Shown in pieces: positions 48,676-59,070 of a stretch of 64,000 nt of DNA. The translations under genes and the position numbers were made by a program. The notes below the pieces were generated by a model. It was not told where the DNA came from and ran no database searches. It saw nothing but the letters and a program-made list of their open reading frames with translations. The DNA comes from Methanobacterium sp. ERen5 (GTDB lineage Archaea > Methanobacteriota > Methanobacteria > Methanobacteriales > Methanobacteriaceae): the NCBI GenBank assembly GCA_024167805.1, contig CP099988.1:1930001-1994000 (forward strand), given 5' to 3'. Numbering within the stretch: position 1 is the stretch's first letter; the number at the start of each line of letters is the position of its first letter.

Positions 48676-49168
48676 GATCTTTTTCCTCATGGTTTTTTAG
48701 TGATCTCATGATACCCTCGAATTTTTTGTTGAGGGCTTGAATCCTAGGGCAGTACTCTTCAAGTTTTTCTGCTTTAATGCTTTCAAGGAATGCTACTTGG
48801 CCTTCGATCTCTGCCAGTGCATTTTCAACAACCATGTTGCATTTGTCCATGTTAGCTTCTTTTGGTCTGAACCTTCCAAAGAAGTTGGATGCAATTTTCT
48901 GGCCCTTTTCAGTTAACTTGTACTTACCGTCGTCTAGTTTTATTATCAAATCTTCTTCTACCATCTTTTTTAACATGGGGTATACTGAACCGGGGGATGG
49001 TCTTTTCATTGAATGTGCCATGTGGTGTCTGAAGCGTTCATCAGTCATATGGCGTTGTTCCATCATTTTGTGATGTTCTTCTATGGAGTCCATAATTTCA
49101 ACGCCGTTTTTCGGTCCTTCGTCTAGAACATGGATGATCCAGATTCTAAGACCCCCGAGTTTCTGCAT
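48668..49168 (-). CDS. PadR family transcriptional regulator
   Basis: 166 residues. PadR winged helix: LGGLRIWIIHVLDEGPKNGV, EIMDSIEEHHKMMEQ, PSPGSVYPMLKKMVEEDLII and KYKLTEKGQKIA. A C-terminal helical dimer domain follows (NMVVENALAEIEGQVAFLES). PadR repressors often control a neighbouring ABC exporter and their own gene and release DNA when the drug binds. First gene of the operon; palindromes upstream support autoregulation. Confidence 0.93.
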   Translation of the reverse strand: MQKLGGLRIWIIHVLDEGPKNGVEIMDSIEEHHKMMEQRHMTDERFRHHMAHSMKRPSPGSVYPMLKKMVEEDLIIKLDDGKYKLTEKGQKIASNFFGRFRPKEANMDKCNMVVENALAEIEGQVAFLESIKAEKLEEYCPRIQALNKKFEGIMRSLKNHEEKDHE

Positions 49169-49274
49169 TTCCTCTATTTTTTCATGAAATTTTTCATGAA
49201 GTTTCGAAAAAGTCCCACATAAACCTTTACTCCTATCGCTTTTGCGAAATAATATCTATGTTGTGATAGGGATC

Positions 49275-49292
49275 AAACATGTATTCATGTTT
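49275..49292. promoter_or_regulatory. Inverted repeat AAACATG-4-CATGTTT in padR leader
   Basis: Perfect 7-bp arms with a 4-nt spacer (TATT), about 110 nt before padR. It has the same 7-4-7 geometry as the repeat at 49340-49357 but a different sequence, so it may be a second site for a dimeric repressor or an RNA hairpin in the leader. Confidence 0.4.
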
Positions 49293-49339
49293 AAAACCCT
49301 TTGATGATCCTTAGATCATGGATCAATATCAAATGTCCG

Positions 49340-49357
49340 ATATCGATTAGTCGATAT
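49340..49357. promoter_or_regulatory. Inverted repeat ATATCGA-4-TCGATAT, candidate PadR operator
   Basis: Perfect 7-bp arms with spacer TTAG. On the minus strand it begins 5 nt after the TATA-like stretch and so would cover the transcript start of the padR-ABC operon, the classic place for a repressor. Binding by PadR is inferred. Confidence 0.5.
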
Positions 49358-49361
49358 TATG

Positions 49362-49378
49362 TTTTTATATTATATAAA
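49362..49378 (-). promoter_or_regulatory. TATA box of the padR operon
   Basis: Read on the minus strand this is TTTATATAATATAAAAA, a strong archaeal TATA element. It predicts a start near 49345 and a leader of about 175 nt before padR. Confidence 0.5.
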
Positions 49379-49667
49379 GCTATCTATTAACGTGGTGTTT
49401 TCAAATAAAAAAATAGAAGATTAACCACTAAGACAGCAATTAACAAGCTAAAATCCAAATTTACAACTATCCAAATGAAATCAATTTATTTCAAAACAAG
49501 ATCAGGACCATTTTGATCAACTATATATGTTCCATGAACAACCTTAAATTAATAATAATCATGGTTGTTGTAATTTTGTACTCATTATGCTCAACGATAT
49601 TAAGGATTTTTTTAATTAATTTCTATACATTTTAACCATCAAATATTCAACTCAAACACGGATAAAA

Positions 49668-50405
49668 ATGGAAACTAACACGATTTACAACGCAAAAATA
49701 GCGGATCTAGGTCTCATAATAGATGATCATCTGATAATTTCAGATATTCACATAGGTTATGAGGGAGCCCTTAATCGAGAGGGAATAATGGTGCCAAGAT
49801 TTCAGTACAAGAAGATCTTGGAGAGAATAATCGAAATTATCCGTAAATATGAACCAAAAAAGGTGATTGTTAACGGAGATCTCAAACATGAATTTGGAAG
49901 GATCACAAGCCAGGAATGGAAGGAATCCATGGACTTCATAGAATTTCTGAAGGCAAATTTCCAGGAGACAATTCTCATCAAGGGCAACCACGACAACTTC
50001 ACAAGGTTTATAGCAGAAAAAACAGGCCTGGAAGTTTATGAAAGCTATGCTGTAGATGATCATTTAATCATGCACGGAGACAAACTCCCAGATGAAAAAA
50101 CCTTAAAAAACTCTGAAACCATAATCATAGGTCATGAACATCCATGTATAGGAATTAGAAACGGTGAAAGACTTGAAAAAATCAAATGTTACTTGAAGGG
50201 CAGCTACCATGATAAAGATCTGATTGTCATGCCATCATTCAATTTTGTTACTGAAGGATCGGATATTCTTCATGAAAAACCGCTTTCACCATTTCTAAAA
50301 AATATTAAAACGGATGAATTTGGAGTTTATGGGGTTGAAAATTTTGAAGTACTATATTTTGGACGTATAAAGGATATACTGAAGGTTAAGGATAAATTTT
50401 ACTAG
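49668..50405 (+). CDS. Metallophosphoesterase (Lhr-associated, MJ0037-like)
   Basis: 245 residues with the calcineurin-like ligand motifs ISDIHIGYEGALNREGI, IVNGDLKHEFG, LIKGNHDNFTR and IIIGHEHPCIG. This small family is often encoded beside Lhr-type helicases and is thought to be a DNA-repair phosphoesterase or nuclease. The lhr gene starts 22 nt downstream, so the two form an operon. Activity is not proven for the archaeal members. Confidence 0.9.
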   Translation: METNTIYNAKIADLGLIIDDHLIISDIHIGYEGALNREGIMVPRFQYKKILERIIEIIRKYEPKKVIVNGDLKHEFGRITSQEWKESMDFIEFLKANFQETILIKGNHDNFTRFIAEKTGLEVYESYAVDDHLIMHGDKLPDEKTLKNSETIIIGHEHPCIGIRNGERLEKIKCYLKGSYHDKDLIVMPSFNFVTEGSDILHEKPLSPFLKNIKTDEFGVYGVENFEVLYFGRIKDILKVKDKFY

Positions 50406-50427
50406 GTTAATTTAGGGAATAAATAAA

Positions 50428-53018
50428 ATGATTGAAAAACAGGAAAAATCCTACACAGACAAGGAAATTTACAGGGTACTGCATCCATGGGTAAAGAAGT
50501 GGTTCAGTGGTAAATTTGAAACCTTCTCAGAGGCACAGAGATATGCCATCATGGATATTCACACAGGAGAAAATGTTCTGGTTTCATCACCCACAGGATC
50601 TGGAAAAACCTTAACAGCATTCCTATCAATCATAAGCGAATTAACAACACTCGCTGAAAAACAGGAACTGGATGATAATGTTTACTGTATCTACATTTCA
50701 CCATTAAAGGCACTTGATAACGACATTGAAAAAAATCTTGAAGAACCCCTCAAAGAAATTGAAGCCATAGCAGGAATGGAACTGGGAATTCGAAAAGCAG
50801 TAAGAACAGGCGATACCACCCAGTATCAACGCTCTAAAATGTTAAAAACACCACCACATATCATCATAACCACACCCGAAACCCTATCAATACTGCTATG
50901 CGCACCAAAATTCAGGGAAAAACTCAGCAATCTCAAATACCTAATTGTGGATGAAATACACTCCCTCGCAGACAACAAGAGGGAGTACATCTAAGTTTAA
51001 CACTAGAAAGATTACAGCACCTAGCTGGAGGATATACAAGAATAGGGCTGAGTGCAACTGTCCATCCCCTGGAAAAGATGGCAGGTTTCTTGGTAGGATA
51101 TCAGGATGGAAAAGTTCGAAACTGCAAAATTGTGGATGTTAACTACCTGAAAAAACTTGATATGAAGGTATTATGTCCTGTTGAAGATATTGTGGAGTCA
51201 GATCCTGAAGAAGTAAACACTGCAATGTATAAAATGCTCCACGAACTCATACAGGAACATAAAACAACACTCATATTCACCAACACCAGAAGCGGAACTG
51301 AAAGTGTTGTATTTAACCTTAAAAAGAAATTTCCTGAATTTTACAATGGTGAGAACATCATGGCACATCATTCCTCCCTTTCAAAGGAACTCCGGCTTGA
51401 AGCAGAGAACAAACTTAAAGACGGAGAATTGAAGGTTGTTGTATCATCAACCTCACTTGAGCTGGGTATTGATATTGGGTTTATAGATCTGGTGTTACTT
51501 GTGAGCTCACCCAAGTCAGTTTCAAGGGCACTTCAAAGAATAGGTAGGAGTGGTCACAGACTCCATGATAAATCCAAGGGAAGGATAATAGTGGTTGAAA
51601 GGGATGATCTGGTTGAATGTTCCTTGATACTTAAAAATGCAGTTGAGGGAAAGATAGATGAAATACACATTCCAAACAACTGCCTAGATGTACTGTCCCA
51701 ACAGATATACGGCATGTCCATCGAAGGTAAATGGGATATTGAAGAGGGTTACAACGTTATAAAAAGCAGTTACAACTACAGAAACCTTTCTCAAAACGAT
51801 TTTTTAAGTGTTTTAAGTTACCTTGCAGGTGACTACACAAGTTTGGAAGACAGGTATGTTTATGCCAAGATATGGGTTGACTACAAGGAAAAACAGTTTG
51901 GAAAAAGGGGAAAACTCGCCAGAATGTTATATTCAACCAACATTGGAACTATTCCAGACAGATCAGCCGCTAGAGTTAAATGTGATGGCCAGGTCATAGG
52001 CAGGATCGAAGAGGACTTCATGGAAAAGCTTCGTAAGGGAGACACCTTCGTACTGGGAGGTAAAATTTATAGGTTCAACTACGCTCGGGGCATGATGGTG
52101 AATGTAACACCATCCTCAGGACCTCCAACCATTCCATCATGGTTTTCAGAACAATTACCCTTGGCATTTGACTTGGCAATGTCTATACAGAACTTCAGAG
52201 CCATCATGGAACAGAAATTTAATAGCAAAAAGAAGAAGAAGGAAATAGTAGAGTTTATCCATGAATACCTCTACGTGGATCTAAATGCGGCCAATTCAAT
52301 CTACAGCTACTTCAGGGAACAGTACATCTATGCATCCATACCCAGTGCAAGAACCCTTCTCATTGAATATTACAAGGGATACGGTGGAAGAAAATTTGTC
52401 ATATTCCACAGTTTATTTGGAAGAAGGGTTAACGACGCACTTTCAAGGGCAGTTGCATACCTCATAGCAGAGAAGTATAAGAGGGATGTGATGATTTCAG
52501 TGTCAGACAATGGGTTTTATTTGAGTTCAGATGGTAAGGTGGGAGGTATAGATGTGCTTGAAGAACTCACACCAGATAATATCGAAGAAATTCTAATTAA
52601 AGCCATTGATAAAACAGAAACCTTAGCAGCAAGATTCAGACACTGTGCAGGAAGATCACTCATGATACTTCGAAGGTATAAGGGAAATGAAAAGAGCGTG
52701 TCAAGACAGCAGGTGAAGGGTAAAATTTTACTCAAATTTGTTAAGGATCTGGATGAAAACTTTTCGATACTTCGAGAAGCAAGGCGTGAAGTGATAGAAG
52801 ATTACATGGATGTTAAAAATGCAAAAAAAGTACTTGAAATGATACAAGATGGAAGAATGAATATTAAAAGAATAGACACCCAAATTCCATCCCCATTTGC
52901 ATTTAACCTCGTTGCACAAAGCTACCTCGATGTCCTTAAATATGAAGAACGAATCGAATTTATCAGAAGAATGCACCAGGCCATAATAAAGGAAATTGGA
53001 GATGAAATTCCTGAATAA
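50428..53018 (+). CDS. lhr: Lhr-type ATP-dependent helicase, frameshifted at a G3 run
   Basis: Two frames make one 863-residue protein. The first (50428-50994) has motif [18 protein letters not shown] and motif II DEIH, and ends with DNKREYI. One more G at 50981-50983 gives [39 protein letters not shown], which continues into the second frame: [40 protein letters not shown], then the Lhr winged-helix and beta-sheet domains to 53018. Lhr is a 3'-5' helicase acting on DNA forks and hybrids. Co-transcribed with the phosphoesterase gene. The conserved motif III sits just after the break, so a sequence error is likely. Confidence 0.93.
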
Positions 53019-53241
53019 AAAATTTAAGAGCGGGGATGAAATTGTTAACTACACAGTGTGATATGGGTTGTATTTCATTTAAATGAAGGTTGTTTATTTT
53101 TACTCTCTTTTTTGGAAACCTTGGAATATTCTATAAAAAAATTAGATTTTTACCTTAAAATTTTAGCTTATAATCAATTTCTATTTCATGTTAATAGCAA
53201 ATAATAAGTCTTTACTAATGCCATATCCATATGGTAGAATC

Positions 53242-55949
53242 ATGCAGGATCCTAAAACATTACTAATTACTGAAGATGTCATGGAGGCTACTAAGATAGC
53301 TAAATTGATGCATTCATGGGACTATCCTGTAAAAACTATGGAATTTGGAACCACTATTTTTAATGAAAATTTATTGGAATACGACCTGATTTTAGTGGAT
53401 TTACGTGTTAACGATGATTTTAATCGCAGCGAGCTCCTGAAAAAATCGGACAATGTCAAGGCTGTCCAGTTCTCTGGTTCTCTAAGCAGGGAATTAAAGA
53501 GAATAAATATTTATCTTATGAAATTAATCATCTGGAAAAACCATTCAATGCAAAGCAGCTTAAATTTGCGGTTGAAATGGCAACATACAAACATCAGATG
53601 AAAAAATCATTAATTGAAGCCGAAGAAAAATACAAACTGCTGGTTGAAAATGCACATGATCCCATCATAGTTCTGGGTGAAGATGGAACCTTCAAGATGG
53701 TTAACAATGTGGCAGCAGAGTACTTCGGAAAAACACCAGATTATTTTGATGGAAAGAATATGTGGGATGTTTTTCCACAGCCCTATGCAGATTCTCAGAT
53801 AAAATCTGTTAGAGAAGCAATAACATCGGGAAAAACTTCGGTTAAAGTAGAGAAAACCCTGATAAAAACCGATGAAAGATGGTTTTCCACGAAAATTCAG
53901 CCAATTAAAGATTTTGACGGTGAATATAGGAGAGTGCAGATAGTTGCAAGGGACATAACTCATCAAAAGAACATTGAAAATGATCTCTTAGAAAGGGAAA
54001 GTTTCTTATCAGGAACTTTAAACGATATGCACACCTACGTGGCGGTTTTAAATCCGACAGGTCAGATTATCTTCGTAAACAACACTCCACTTAAGTTGTG
54101 TGGTATTAGGGCTGATGATGTGAAGGGTAAGTTCTTCCATGAAACTGATTGGTGGAATTATTCCCCTGATATTAAGACAATGATTAAAAGGGATATTGAC
54201 CTCTGTGCATCTGGAAAAACCTTGAAACATGAGATTCAAATAAAAACCAAAAATGGGTTGAAGTGGATCGATTATAGTATGCATCCTGTTTACGGGTCAA
54301 ATGGAAATGTTAAATATTTGATCCCTGAAGGAAGGGATATTACTCGAATAAAGATGGCAAAAAGGGCAATGGCCGAGGAAAAGGATCGTCTGAAAAATAT
54401 CACAGAAAATTTACCACTGGGAATGGTTTTCATTGATGTTGATGGCGATTTCAAATACATCAACCCCAAATTTATTGAAATGTTCGGCTACCAACCTTCT
54501 GAAATTCCTGATGGAAGATCATGGTTTAAAAAGGCATTTCCAGACCCTAAACGAAGGCTTGACGCGATTTTAGCCTGGAAAAATGACTTTAAAATAGCCC
54601 AGGTTGGTGAGAAGAGGCCAAGAACTTTTGAAGTGGTCTGTAAAAATGGAGACAATAAGATCGTAGAATTCATCCCTGTCAAACTTAAAAACAATGAATA
54701 TTTAATGACAGTTAACGATGTAACCCAGAAGAAAATAGCAGAAACTGCACTTAAACAGAGTGAGGAAAGGTTCCGTACTGTTGCAAGTTCTGCTGTAGAT
54801 GCAATAATCATAACAGACCAGGATGGAAATGTTGTTTTCTGCAACAACAGTGTGCAGAGAATTTTCGGATGCAACGAAGATGATCTTGTTGGTAAATCTG
54901 TGAACAAAATCATCCCTGGAAGGTATCATGATGAATTCATCAGGAAACAGGAACAATTCAAATTAACTGGAAGACATCTTCTTTCAGGAAAATTATTCGA
55001 ATCCTACGGATTTAGAAAGGATGGAAGTGAATTTCCAATAGAAATATCGATAACTGCATGGGATATTGATGGAGAAAGATACACAACATCAATAATAAGG
55101 GATATAACCGAAAGAAAACTGGTGGAATACGAACTAAAGAGCAGCGAAGAAAAGTTCAGACAGATGACCGAAAATATTGAGGAAGTATTCTGGATCATAG
55201 ATCCTAAAATGAGTCAGATAGTTTACATAAGTCCAGGCTACCATAAAATTTGGGGCCGCAGTAGGGAAAGTCTGTTTGACAATCCCAGGTCCTGGATAGA
55301 ATCCATACATCCCGAAGATAGGAAGAACGTGATAGACTCCATATTCCGGACTCCCAACGAAGTTAAATCTGGAAACAATGGGATTAATTACAGAATAATA
55401 AGGCCTGATGGAAGTATCAGATGGATATATGGGAAAGCATTCCCACTCAAAGATGATGAAAACAACATTCAACGTATAGCAGGCATTGCAGTGGACATAA
55501 CCAAAAGAGTGGCTTCAGAGGAGAAGTACCGTAATCTGTTTGAAAATATCAGTGTAGGTGTTTACAAGAGCACACTCGGAACCAACAGCAGATTGGTTGA
55601 ATCAAACAATTCCCTCCTTAAATTGTTCCAATACAAAAAATCTGAAATAATGGCAATTAAAGCATCTTATCTTTATCTAGACGGTGAAGACAAGTTTAAA
55701 TTTGATGAAAAAGTTCTTAAGTACGGTCATATAAAAAATGAGAAAATTCGCTTTAAAAAACAAAATGGAACCCCATTCACAGGCCAGGTATCTGCATACG
55801 TAGTTAAGGATGAATTTGACAATCCTCGATACATCGAATCCATTATCGAGGATATAACACCACTCACCGAGGTAGAAAGTATCAAGATCAACAAACCAAC
55901 TGTATCCACCTCAATTTCCCTTTTAAACAAATTCCGTGATGACTTATAA
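53242..55949 (+). CDS. Receiver-like multi-PAS sensor without kinase, frameshifted
   Basis: About 902 residues after repair. The N-terminal receiver-like domain (PKTLLITEDVMEATKIAKLM, YDLILVDLRVND, EKPFNAKQLKFAVEMA) is split by loss of one A at 53496-53498: the first frame runs to 53601 and the second holds the rest. Then six PAS domains follow, starting at about YKLLVENAHDPIIVLGEDG, DMHTYVAVLNPTGQIIFVNN, NLPLGMVFIDVDGDFKYINP, SSAVDAIIITDQDGNVVFCN, ENIEEVFWIIDPKMSQIVYI and NISVGVYKSTLGTNSRLVES. No HisKA or ATPase follows; it ends with a short tail. Starts at ATG 53188 or 53218 are also possible. Output must go through partners, perhaps the genes just downstream. Confidence 0.85.
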
Positions 55950-56199
55950 ATTAGATTTTTTTAGATAATCCTAAATTTTCTCAATATTATTAACACAAAT
56001 TTTAACAATTACATACTGATTTAGACAGATTAAATTCATTATAAATAATAATAATTTAGTTATAAGCTGTTAATCCAATTTTTAGATGATCTTAATTCAT
56101 TTAGTTTTTCCCTTTCAAATTATACACTTTACATTAACATTATAAAGTAGTGAAATCATACATTGGAACATATTCTTAACAAAAAAACGAGGTATTTCA

Positions 56200-56382
56200 A
56201 TGGGCTGCGTTACTATATGTATATCTGATGAATTAGAAATAGCTTTTAGAAGGTTGGTTAGACTTAAATACGGAGAAAAGCAGGGAAAAATTTCTAGAGG
56301 AGCTACAGAAGCGATATTTGATTGGTGTCAGCGGGAAAGAATTAAGCTTTTAGACGAAGATCAGTTACTCGAGGATGAGTGA
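56200..56382 (+). CDS. Small ribbon-helix-helix-like protein
   Basis: 60 residues. A short beta strand VTICISDELEIAF and two helices (FRRLVRLKYGEKQGKISRGA, EAIFDWCQRERIKLL) resemble a CopG/Arc-type ribbon-helix-helix DNA-binding domain. GAGG precedes ATG 56200 by 8 nt. Its stop overlaps the start of the next gene (TGATG), which implies coupling. It may be the transcription factor of this signalling cluster; target unknown. Confidence 0.65.
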   Translation: MGCVTICISDELEIAFRRLVRLKYGEKQGKISRGATEAIFDWCQRERIKLLDEDQLLEDE

Positions 56383-56711
56383 TGAGTATGGTAAATGAAG
56401 AAAAAATCGTTAAAGTAGAAGATGAACTCGACCTTGGCACCCTATCCAAAGAAGTAGATAAATTTCTTGAAGATCTCGAGGAACATATACGAATCTCCAT
56501 AATAGGATCCAAGGCAATCGACAAATTAGAAGATTTTACATTAGATGTAGGACTTAAAAAGACATATTTGTGTGCAAAGAATACAGAAGAATCTTATCCA
56601 ATTCTTGCCAAAGTAATAGAACTTTTTATCAAGGTCTATGGGGCCACTATTACAATGTACCCGAAGGGCGAAAAAGTATGTCTCGAACTTATAACCCCTA
56701 AACGTGAATAA
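56382..56711 (+). CDS. Protein with undescribed domain shared with the next gene
   Basis: 109 residues from ATG 56382, with GAGG 7 nt upstream and a TGATG overlap with the ribbon-helix-helix gene (ATG 56388 is the alternative). Residues 45-107 (DFTLDVGLKKTYLCAKNTEE, VIELFIKVYGATITMYPKGE, KVCLEL) match the C-terminal domain of the response regulator encoded next (EVSVDVGTTKLYISAARNQQ, YPKGDEICLEL). No family recognised. Residues 1-45 are acidic and helical. Confidence 0.7.
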   Translation: MSMVNEEKIVKVEDELDLGTLSKEVDKFLEDLEEHIRISIIGSKAIDKLEDFTLDVGLKKTYLCAKNTEESYPILAKVIELFIKVYGATITMYPKGEKVCLELITPKRE

Positions 56712-56733
56712 ATTTATTATGGGTGAGAATAAA

Positions 56734-57417
56734 ATGGAAAAAACAAATATTCTGGTGGTTGAGGATGAAAACATCCTAGCATTGGGATTAAAAAAGAAGT
56801 TAGAAAATTTAGGATATGCTGTTACGGGAATGGCAGATTCTGGAGAAGAAACTTTCAGACAGATAGAAGCTAATGTGCCTGATTTGATACTCATGGACAT
56901 AGTCATCAAGGGAGAAATGGACGGGATAGAAACAGCTGCAAAGCTGAAAAAATCTTATTCAATTCCAGTAATTTATCTCACAGCATATGCAGATGATGAA
57001 ATCCTCAAACGTGCTGCAAGAACTGAACCCTATGGTTACATTCTGAAACCTTACAAGGAGAAAGAGCTTAAGGCAAACATAGAAATGGCCATCTACCGAA
57101 AGAAATCAGAGAATGATGAAACCTTCGATTTCGAAGACATCTACAAAGAAACAACCTGTTTCATAAATAAAAATGAGAAACCATTCAAGAAGATATTGAT
57201 GGGATCCTACTTTGATGAATTGGAAGTGAGTGTTGATGTGGGTACCACCAAACTATACATTTCTGCAGCCCGAAACCAACAAACTTCGGATGGACTGGAT
57301 GTTTCCGAAGTTTTAAGCAGAATTGCCTTTAACTATGTAGAAAAATATGGTGGCGAAGCTTTAATTTATCCTAAAGGAGATGAAATATGTTTAGAATTGG
57401 ATAAACCTCAATTCTAA
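56734..57417 (+). CDS. Response regulator with undescribed C-terminal domain
   Basis: 227 residues from ATG 56734, which has GGGTGAG 6 nt before it; upstream in-frame codons to 56704 overlap the preceding gene. Receiver domain 1-120 with D55 (LILMDIVIKGEMDGIETAAK), VIYLTAYADD and YGYILKPYKEKEL. A linker leads to the C-terminal domain (residues 155-225), homologous to the 109-residue protein upstream. No DNA-binding or enzymatic domain, so output may be by contact with the ribbon-helix-helix or the 109-residue protein. The receiver is of the same kind as in the kinase at 30361. Confidence 0.88.
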   Translation: MEKTNILVVEDENILALGLKKKLENLGYAVTGMADSGEETFRQIEANVPDLILMDIVIKGEMDGIETAAKLKKSYSIPVIYLTAYADDEILKRAARTEPYGYILKPYKEKELKANIEMAIYRKKSENDETFDFEDIYKETTCFINKNEKPFKKILMGSYFDELEVSVDVGTTKLYISAARNQQTSDGLDVSEVLSRIAFNYVEKYGGEALIYPKGDEICLELDKPQF

Positions 57418-57564
57418 AACATTTTTTTTATTTGACTCGTTTAAATTAGTATTTTTAATATTCAAACTTTTTTATTTAAGATCCCCCAAAATGGGACTTT
57501 CAACAAAACAGCTGTAGTTTTGTAATTAAATACAAAAATGATGATTTATGGATAACGCTTCTTT

Positions 57565-59010
57565 TTATTCAATGTCTGTGTCCAGAACAGTATCAGATTC
57601 CATTTCCATGGCTTCAACGGATTTGGTTGTGGATTGGATCTTACTGTTTTTAAATCCATATGCCATGTAAACTATGAATCCTATGATCAAGCTAATTATG
57701 AAATATTCTATTGTTTTTAATGATAGCTGTGTTATTAGGAAGATGCATGAAATGATGGATAATATTGGAACAGCTGGTACTAATGGACATTTAAATCCCC
57801 TTTCCAGATCTGGATTTTGTCTTCTAAGGATTATTATAGAAATTGCCAAGAAGATAAATCCTGAAAGTGTTCCTATATTCACGAGTTCAATGATTGCTGT
57901 AAGTGGAACCAATGCTGCAATAAAACTTGCAACAAAACCCACAAGCAAAATGCTTGTTACAGGTGATCGAAACCTGGGATGAACCTTAGAAAAAAGGCCA
58001 GGTAATAATCCATCCCTGCTCATTGAAAAGAATATCCTGGTCTGACCAAAGAGACTGGTTAAAAGAACACTTGTAATCCCAAAAATAGCCCCAACACCGA
58101 CTATGGATGCTATGGTGTCAAGACCAACATAATTCAATGCGAATGTCACAGGAGCGGCTGTGTCCAATAAATTGTATGGAACCATACCAGTTAAAACAGC
58201 CGCCACAATTATGTAAAGCACGGAACTGATTAACAAAGACCCTATTATTCCCTTTGGAAGATTTTTTTGTGGATCCTTAGTTTCCTCTGCAGCTGTTGAC
58301 ACAGCATCAAATCCTATGTATGCAAAAAATACCATGGCAGCACCTTGAAATATTCCTGTGATACCGTAGGGAGTGAATGGATGGTAATTTGAAGGATTGA
58401 TAAATTTCAATCCAAATATTATGAATATCACTATAATGGCCATGTTAATGAGAACTATAGCTCCATTCACACGTGTACTTTCCTGGGCACCTATGAATAA
58501 AATCATTGTAAGGGTTAAAATTATGAGAACTGCAGGTACATTGATAAGGCCACCTACAAATATTGATCCAGTTATCATGTGGGGTAAATTTATTCCAATG
58601 GAATTTAGAAGTTCAACAACATACGATGACCAACCAACAGCTACAGCAGATGCAGATATTAAATATTCAAATATCAGCACCCATCCAATCATCCACGCCC
58701 ATATTTCACCCATTGTAACGTAGGTGTAGGTGTAAACACTTCCTGAAATTGGTAGCATGGATGCAAATTCTGCGTAACAAAGGGCTGTGAAGGTGCATGC
58801 GATTGCTGAAACTATGAATGACACTATTATTGCAGGGCCTGCAAATTTTGCAGATGCTACTCCAGTTACAATAAATATTCCCGCACCAACAATACTTCCC
58901 AAACCAAGCAGTGTGAGTCCTGTGGGTCCGATGGATCTCTTCAGACTTCTGTCTGGTTTGTGAGACAATGCTTCTTTGATGGATTTTTTAAGAAACAGTT
59001 TTTTAAACAT
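57565..59010 (-). CDS. APC family amino acid permease (second of tandem pair)
   Basis: 481 residues with 12 membrane helices. Helix 1 carries the substrate-binding GLGSIVGAGIFIVTGVA, followed by FTALCYAEFASMLPISGSVY, and AYIGFDAVSTAAEETKDPQK in helix 6-7. Pattern of cationic amino acid transporter-like (CAT) members. It lies 60 nt after a close paralog, from which it differs in both termini; together they may import different amino acids. Acidic C-terminal tail. Confidence 0.93.
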   Translation of the reverse strand: MFKKLFLKKSIKEALSHKPDRSLKRSIGPTGLTLLGLGSIVGAGIFIVTGVASAKFAGPAIIVSFIVSAIACTFTALCYAEFASMLPISGSVYTYTYVTMGEIWAWMIGWVLIFEYLISASAVAVGWSSYVVELLNSIGINLPHMITGSIFVGGLINVPAVLIILTLTMILFIGAQESTRVNGAIVLINMAIIVIFIIFGLKFINPSNYHPFTPYGITGIFQGAAMVFFAYIGFDAVSTAAEETKDPQKNLPKGIIGSLLISSVLYIIVAAVLTGMVPYNLLDTAAPVTFALNYVGLDTIASIVGVGAIFGITSVLLTSLFGQTRIFFSMSRDGLLPGLFSKVHPRFRSPVTSILLVGFVASFIAALVPLTAIIELVNIGTLSGFIFLAISIIILRRQNPDLERGFKCPLVPAVPILSIISCIFLITQLSLKTIEYFIISLIIGFIVYMAYGFKNSKIQSTTKSVEAMEMESDTVLDTDIE

Positions 59011-59070
59011 GGTAAGTCCTTTCTAATATGTTTGATCTTTAAAAATCTAGAATAATTAAAAAAAGGGAAT

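Larger units (their letters stand above)
49169..49667. other. Divergent region upstream of padR and the phosphoesterase gene
   Basis: 499 bp without a gene. Contains the padR promoter elements (49275-49378), two TTCATGAA palindromes (49181-49188, 49193-49200) just before padR, and AT-rich sequence upstream of the phosphoesterase gene. Confidence 0.45.
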
